A stretch of DNA of 64,000 nt from Plectrocnemia conspersa (taxonomy: Eukaryota > Arthropoda > Insecta > Trichoptera > Polycentropodidae): NCBI GenBank assembly GCA_009617715.1, contig VTFK01000223.1, forward strand, positions 310,001 to 374,000, in the 5' to 3' direction. The notes beneath the pieces are model-generated. The model had not been told where the DNA came from, did not search any database, and saw nothing but the letters and a program-made list of their open reading frames with translations. This document shows positions 58,849-64,000 of the stretch, in pieces; within the stretch, counting starts at the first letter, position 1; each line of letters starts with the position of its first letter. A program made the position numbers and the translations under genes.

Positions 58849-59233
58849 TTAACCCTATGAGGAGTATCGCCGTACATGTACTGTGGTCGATATTTAACTA
58901 TTTTGAGTTACCCCAGATTTTTATATACTTACATATTTTTGTAAAAAATTATACCAATAATAAAAAATATTTTATATTAATTTTATAAAAAAATCCATAA
59001 AAACTGAATTATTTATAGAAAAGTGGTGAAATATTTTTTTTTAAATATTCTAATTCAAAAAAGTAGTAAAATAAATTAAAGCAATAAAACATTGAAAATC
59101 AATGATTTGTTTTATAATTTAATTTAAATATTATAAATAACAACAGAAATAATTATGGAAAAATATGGTAAATTTAGTATATACTAACAAGTTAACAAAT
59201 GTGTATAAATTAACTCACTATTCAAAGGGTTAA
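58849..59233 (+). mobile_element. RepD copy 2, TTAA-flanked piggyBac-type miniature element
   Basis: TTAA at 58849-58852 and again at 59230-59233 flanks a 377-bp body. The body begins CCCTATGAGG and ends ATTCAAAGGG, so the terminal inverted repeats are CCCTATGA and, read inwards, CCCTTTGA. TTAA duplication and CCC..GGG ends are the hallmark of the piggyBac superfamily. There is no transposase; it would need one supplied from elsewhere. A related copy lies at 44145-44616. It sits at the left edge of RepE copy 2. Confidence 0.75.
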
Positions 59234-59530
59234 CACGATCGAGAAATTTTCTAATTGAGAATAATTTTTCACAAGTTATATGGAGCCTTTCTTTGTTATT
59301 AATTTGTACAAATATTTTACAACCGCTGCATTTTTTTTACCACTGCATAAATAGGGTGGGTCTGTGCTAAATGTTTGAAAATACGCAAGATTTATTGAAA
59401 GCTTATTTTTAGGTCTTAACTTAAATCTCGTTTTTTAAATAATTCAAAACAGTTTTTTTATCTTTATCTTGTTAGAAATATGAAAGTACTATTAATAATT
59501 TTTATCTACGATTCTAAATTATACACGGCT
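59234..59530 (+). repeat. RepE copy 2
   Basis: This matches both blocks of copy 1 without the 0.95-kb interruption. It begins directly at the right-hand TTAA of the miniature element. Confidence 0.55.
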
Positions 59531-59603
59531 TAATATAATATTAAAATTTAAACTTTGAAATTAATATTTTATATGAAGAATTTAAAAAAAATAATGGAAT
59601 ATT

Positions 59604-59720
59604 GAATTTTAATAATTTTATAAAGGTAAAGGTTATATTTTTTATTATATAAGAATCTAAATATATATTTTCTTAGATACTGAATTATTAATAATTTTAT
59701 ATAGGTAAAGGTTATATTTT
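59604..59720 (+). repeat. Local direct repeat of about 40 bases
   Basis: GAATTTTAATAATTTTATAA followed by AGGTAAAGGTTATATTTT (from 59604) recurs from 59682 as GAATTATTAATAATTTTATA and TAGGTAAAGGTTATATTTT. Confidence 0.7.
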
Positions 59721-60336
59721 TAACTTTTGCGTAATAGAGCATGATACAAAAATTAACGCTTAAATATAAATAGCAATGACTATCTGCTAAGGATATCTTA
59801 TTATGAAAAAGTTATCAAGGTTTGTGTATGCTTGTGAAATATAAAGATAATACCCATGAGCGTTCGTGTTATTTTTATTTTCTCAATTTTTGTTTACGTA
59901 TGAAAAGCATAATTTGATTTAACAACATATTTATATACACACAGTAAATATTAAAATGAAAAATTTCCATGTAAAATACTAATACAATTTAATAAAAAAA
60001 TCTTATTGTTTTGCCAAATATTGTACGATATAGGATGTTATATTTTATAAAAAGTATACTTTTTATCATAAAATTATGGATATATGTACATACATGCATG
60101 AAGTATAACTAAAAAATATTTTTTATTTAGTTTAAAATTAAAATTTTATATGAAAAAAACACACAAAACCCATTATCTCGCTTAACGAAATTTTATTCTT
60201 TTTGAAGTTAAAAACGCTAAATAAATATAATTTGTGTTTGTAAAATTATATTTCGCATCGTATAGCTCTCTTTTTACTAAGAATTAAAGAATTAAAAAAA
60301 AACTTTTAACATCTTATTCGTGTCAACGTTGAGTCT
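59721..60336. other. A+T-rich non-coding stretch
   Basis: Nothing is recognisable. Confidence 0.5.
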
Positions 60337-60618
60337 TTAACTTTGTTTCAAAAGTGGTGGATAAGAATTTAATAAAAAACGTACATTTCTTTCATGAGAT
60401 TCTTCCATTAGATTGAGACACTGATGGGATTCGCTAAAATTGATTCTCCGCCGAAATATGCCATTTGTACTTTGGCGTATGGCGTTTTCGCTCGTCGTAA
60501 TAAAATTTAGAAGTTTGGTATCGCGAGTTTTTGGAAATGTGCCAAAGAGAGTTAGCGATTTATGATATATGTTGGGAAAATGAGTTACGAGTTGCGAGGC
60601 CTCCAAACTACCATGCAT
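60337..60618 (-). other. Unrecognised 93-codon open frame
   Basis: ATG at 60618-60616 opens a 93-codon frame, including LVTHFPNIYHKSLTLFG, TFPKTRDTKLLNFITTSE and RRINFSESHQCLNLMEE. It uses mixed codons and is less A+T-biased than its neighbours. No domain, motif or family is recognised, and no promoter or splice signal supports it. Frames of this length do occur by chance in a window this large. Confidence 0.2.
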
Positions 60619-62829
60619 TTTCTTTAAAGAATCAAATTGGCTTTATATTATATCATGTACCACACTACTATGTTTGGATATTTACGGTTTGTGGTAGTTT
60701 ATTTCTTACTTTACAACTTCTTACATTGTAGTATGTTATTTTGGATGGATGAGGTTTGTGTTATATCACTGGAACAAATAAGAAAGAATGTCAGGAAATT
60801 TAGTGGTCATATTACAGAAATCTTATCGAAACTGTTTACTCATGAAAAAAACTGAATGATGTCTTACGAAACTTATACTGCTTAAAGTTTCACTTTATCC
60901 TCATAAGCCAAAAAGGAAAGGATGAGCGTTAAACACATAGCGTCTGAATAAATAATAAAACACCTGAGCCATTTGAGCGGACGTGAATCGCTCATGGAGA
61001 GGCTTGAAAACCACTGAAACGAGGTACGAACGCCGGAGTCATCGTGAAAGGGCAGAAAAAAGTAGCTTTAATAAAACCTTTTTATCTTTTTCTGGTACGC
61101 ATTTTTATTCAGAATTACACATGGCGATGTTACAAAGCCGCGCTTTTAATACGAGGGCCACTCATCTTACTTATTACGACGACGAATCCAAATGTAGATG
61201 TTCAAAATAGATGTATTTTTATGGATCGATGGAACTGTTTGCGCTTTTAAAACTTACTTTTTTATATAAAAAAAAAAAAATTGTACATAATTCTGTCTCG
61301 ATATTTGGCGTAATGAAAACGTTTTTAAAGGCTCAGAGAGGCGTTCAATATGCCGAATTATTTCAGTTTTTTGGGCAATCAAAAATATTATGTATCAAGC
61401 AAGTGGATTTTTTCTGTTACTTTTTGTAAAATAAAGTCTTTGAAATGAATCCCATTTACATTTTTTAATTAGACATATTTTAAAAGCCAATATTCATATT
61501 GAAAAATTAATCAAATCTTTTTAAGAATGTAATGTTTTAAAGTTGTATAGTACAGGAGAAAAAAATATAGTTAGTAAGTGGCTTATGTTCAATGGTAGGT
61601 TAATAATTTGCCCAATATATTAAATTGAAAATACTATTTTTCATTATAAATTGGAAATGCATGATATCTAAAATAAATAATCATTTTTTTCGGCTAAATA
61701 ATATTTAATGAAAATAAATTTACATCTTTTATGATTATTTCTTAGATCCGTGAAATACAACATTTTTTCCTTCTGGGGTTGTTTTTTATTAAAAAATAAA
61801 CATCCAATCAAATTTTAAACGCATTTATGGCAAGAACATGTTTATCTAATTTATCTGTACAATTTATATTTATATTATGTTATGTTACTTTTTTTTTTGT
61901 AGCATTACTTTTTATTTTAAAGAGCACATTAACTTATTATGGTATTTTTAATAAGTATTTTAATTGACGATTTTATATTTATTTTTAATCAATTTTAATA
62001 TTTAAAACACGTTTTTGCTAAAGCAGTTTCTACCAAAATATTAAAAAAATAAACTATTGTTGTTATGCAGTGACATTATAGTTTTATGTAGTCATGTAAA
62101 AGTATCCTTATGACTGACAAAATAAGGAAATTATATAAGTTGGTTCTATAGACATATATGTAGATATGTAAATAGAAAAATACCCTCTTTTTCATCGAAC
62201 AAAAAACGTCATTATTTCAAACGATTTTCCTCCTTGCTGAAAATCTGTTAACATAAAATAAAATGGAAATCGTATCAGTTTCTTCTTACGCACGATTTTA
62301 CGAATATGTTTATGGAAAATATTTTCTTACACGTTCCAACACACATATGTTTGTCTGTTACACGTTTTGAATACGACCTTCGCAAATATCAGTTTCTAAC
62401 CTTTACGACCAAATCCAGGGCCGGCACCGGGTCGTGCACTTTGATCATTATATCGAGTTTCGGCTATTGGCGCTGCATTATAATACTCGTTCAACGCCAC
62501 GAGTAACGTTAACGTAACACAATACGTGAACGTGTTTAAAGCCAAATACATATCAAACATTCCGTTTTGCCATTTCGTATCCTGTTATTGTTATCACAGG
62601 TTGGAAGCACGTGCGTGCTTGGAATAGAGAGGACGCCTGTCAGGATGGCAATCCGTTTTGCGCTGTTTCATATACCCGAATTTGTAGGTATGCGGAAAAG
62701 AGGGTAAGCATTATTATTGCCGCAGTGCATAAAATATATATTTATTGATTGCGACAGATACAATAGACAAATCAATTTATCGCGATCCCGACCGTCACGT
62801 CCAGTACGTCAGCGCTCCTCTTTCACTCA
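60619..62829. other. Non-coding stretch
   Basis: No gene is supported. 60960-61250 and 62390-62700 are less A+T-rich. Open frames at 60983-61250 overlap each other in two frames and are not recognised. AAGCACG..CGTGCTT (62605-62620) is a small hairpin. Confidence 0.4.
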
Positions 62830-63260
62830 GGGCATCCAAATCCGTCCCTTGCTCGCTATGCATATACTATAATATGTACACTTCATTCCACAGTCGTCAA
62901 TCTCTACTTCGGTTCGCAAAAGCTGTAAAGAAGTCCCTTGATACCAAAATCTAGGTCGACGTCATCTACACTGACTTTCAGAAAGCTTTTGACAAAGTTT
63001 GTAACGAGATTTTTCCTCCGGTTTACCAAACGGGCTTACCAGCTTCTTCTCAAATTACTTGAGTTGCTGTCAATACGTGATATATCTCTTATTAGCGGTA
63101 CAAATTGAGTACGAATCTCTTTTTGTATCATTGCGTATTTTTTTTAAAGAGCGTTAGGGTATAACTTATCATATTATCAACGTATCGTGTACTCAATAAG
63201 ATTATCAGGAGCTTAGCGCTCGAAAACTCCCCCTCTAGCCATCCAGCTTCTTGACGTGAA
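62830..63260 (+). pseudogene. LINE remnant with internal deletion, copy D
   Basis: From about 62880 the frame reads FHSRQSLLRFAKAVKKSLD, then TKI, a TAG at 62952-62954, and VDVIYTDFQKAFDKVCNEIF. This is the segment leading into reverse transcriptase motif A, with the first catalytic aspartate in YTDFQKAFD. The TAG stands where the family usually has glutamine (CAG), a simple C-to-T loss. After about 60 more codons the homology jumps directly to the C-terminal part shared with copies A and B (GTATCATTGCGTATTTTTTT, then GAGCGTTAGGGTATAACTTA, near 63125-63165). The catalytic YxDD region is therefore deleted. The shared C-terminus places it in the same family as copies A and B. Confidence 0.8.
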
Positions 63261-64000
63261 ATGTGCATTGTATTTTTAATGTGCTTTGGTATCATTTTAG
63301 GTATATTTTTTATAGTATTTAAGTTAGATTAGCAATATTGAAGAGGGTCTCATATAATATTTTTTTGACTCTAGAAGACCCATTAATCACTCTCAGTTAA
63401 AATGTTTAGATATTGGAATTTTCATGTTCCGTCTAATATATAAAAAAGTTTCGCAATATTTTTCATTTCTCAAGAATTTATATTTTCACTCTCGAAAATT
63501 CCGATAAATATGTAATAACTAGTATGTGATTAAAATAATACAGTTTTACTTTATAAATGTAAAATATCTTTACTGTTTCTATTTTTGCAAATTGCCCATC
63601 TTTGATTTTTTTGTGAAGAAATTTTCAGTGAGTAAAAGTCTCTGTGGAAAGCCTTTATACATATTTTTGCCAATTTTTATCTAATTCTTATCTAATCGTT
63701 AAAGTAATTCTTAGATTAGCAACGCAAAGATAATGCTAATTAAAATATTAAAAAAAATCTGCCATTCAAACACTTCCGATCCTTATTAAAAGCTGCCATG
63801 AGAGCAGGTATATTTTTAAACATCTGGCATGGAACCACTTTTTTACGCAGCGGTGTGAACATTAAAAAATGGTCGCACAAATTAAATTTTTAACAAAAAA
63901 AAAAATTACCTCAATTAAAATAATTTTATTTTTTTATTAAATTCCTAATAAATAATAAATTTTATATTATTTCATTTGTGTCGAATTATCAAGTTTTGAG
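63261..64000. other. A+T-rich non-coding stretch
   Basis: No gene is supported. The beginning may be the 3' untranslated part of LINE copy D. GGGTCT (63345-63350) and AGACCC (63375-63381) form a small inverted repeat. Confidence 0.4.

Noticed and set aside
1..64000. CRISPR array, rRNA, phage or bacterial operon
   Set aside because: No regularly spaced repeats, no conserved rRNA segments and no long bacterial-style genes anywhere in the window.

Overview
This window is strongly A+T-rich, non-bacterial DNA. I see no intact long gene, no rRNA, no convincing tRNA and no CRISPR array. Three things point to a metazoan nuclear genome, most likely an insect: decayed non-LTR retrotransposons of two kinds, Tc1-type transposon copies, and a TTAA-flanked piggyBac-type miniature element. 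CpG does not look depleted. The best reading is intergenic or intronic DNA littered with old transposon debris, plus a few short stretches that could be exons or conserved regulatory sequence. The species cannot be named from this.

Layout, left to right. 1-237 is the edge of an LTR-like repeat whose fuller copy lies at 53543-54269. 242-850 is a dispersed repeat (RepA) with an inverted copy at 33300-33806. A second repeat pair (RepB) sits at 3105-3215 and 4965-5075. 6403-6479 is a candidate 5' coding exon with a textbook branch point and acceptor. 7690-8345 and 22895-23345 are 5'-truncated copies of one LINE family; a third copy at 62830-63260 has lost its middle. 16330-16595 is the tail of a Tc1-type transposase. 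26278-26419 is a foldback element. RepC occurs at 32571-32700 and 34909-35075. 40117-41788 is a nearly full-length but dead Tc1-type element on the minus strand, carrying an unexpected GC-rich island. RepD, a piggyBac-type miniature element, occurs at 44145-44616 and 58849-59233. 53543-54269 is a probable solo LTR. RepE occurs at 54512-54715 plus 55665-55850, and at 59230-59530. 55950-56150 is a different LINE family. 57701-57931 is an unusually long stop-free stretch behind a splice acceptor and may be a real exon.

The recognisable proteins are all transposon-derived and all broken by stops or frameshifts. The candidate exons (6403-6479 and 57701-57890 on plus; 49977-50008 on minus; weaker ones at 45111-45160 and 11486-11567) are inferred only from splice signals and open frames, and I could not assign any to a known family. 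Several hairpins with long, nearly perfect arms (9924-9986, 17112-17143, 20884-20937, 33205-33251) are the other structured signals. I did not find a clear new biological system. The most useful leads are the candidate exons, the TTAA element with its possible unfilled site, and the GC-rich island inside the Tc1 element.
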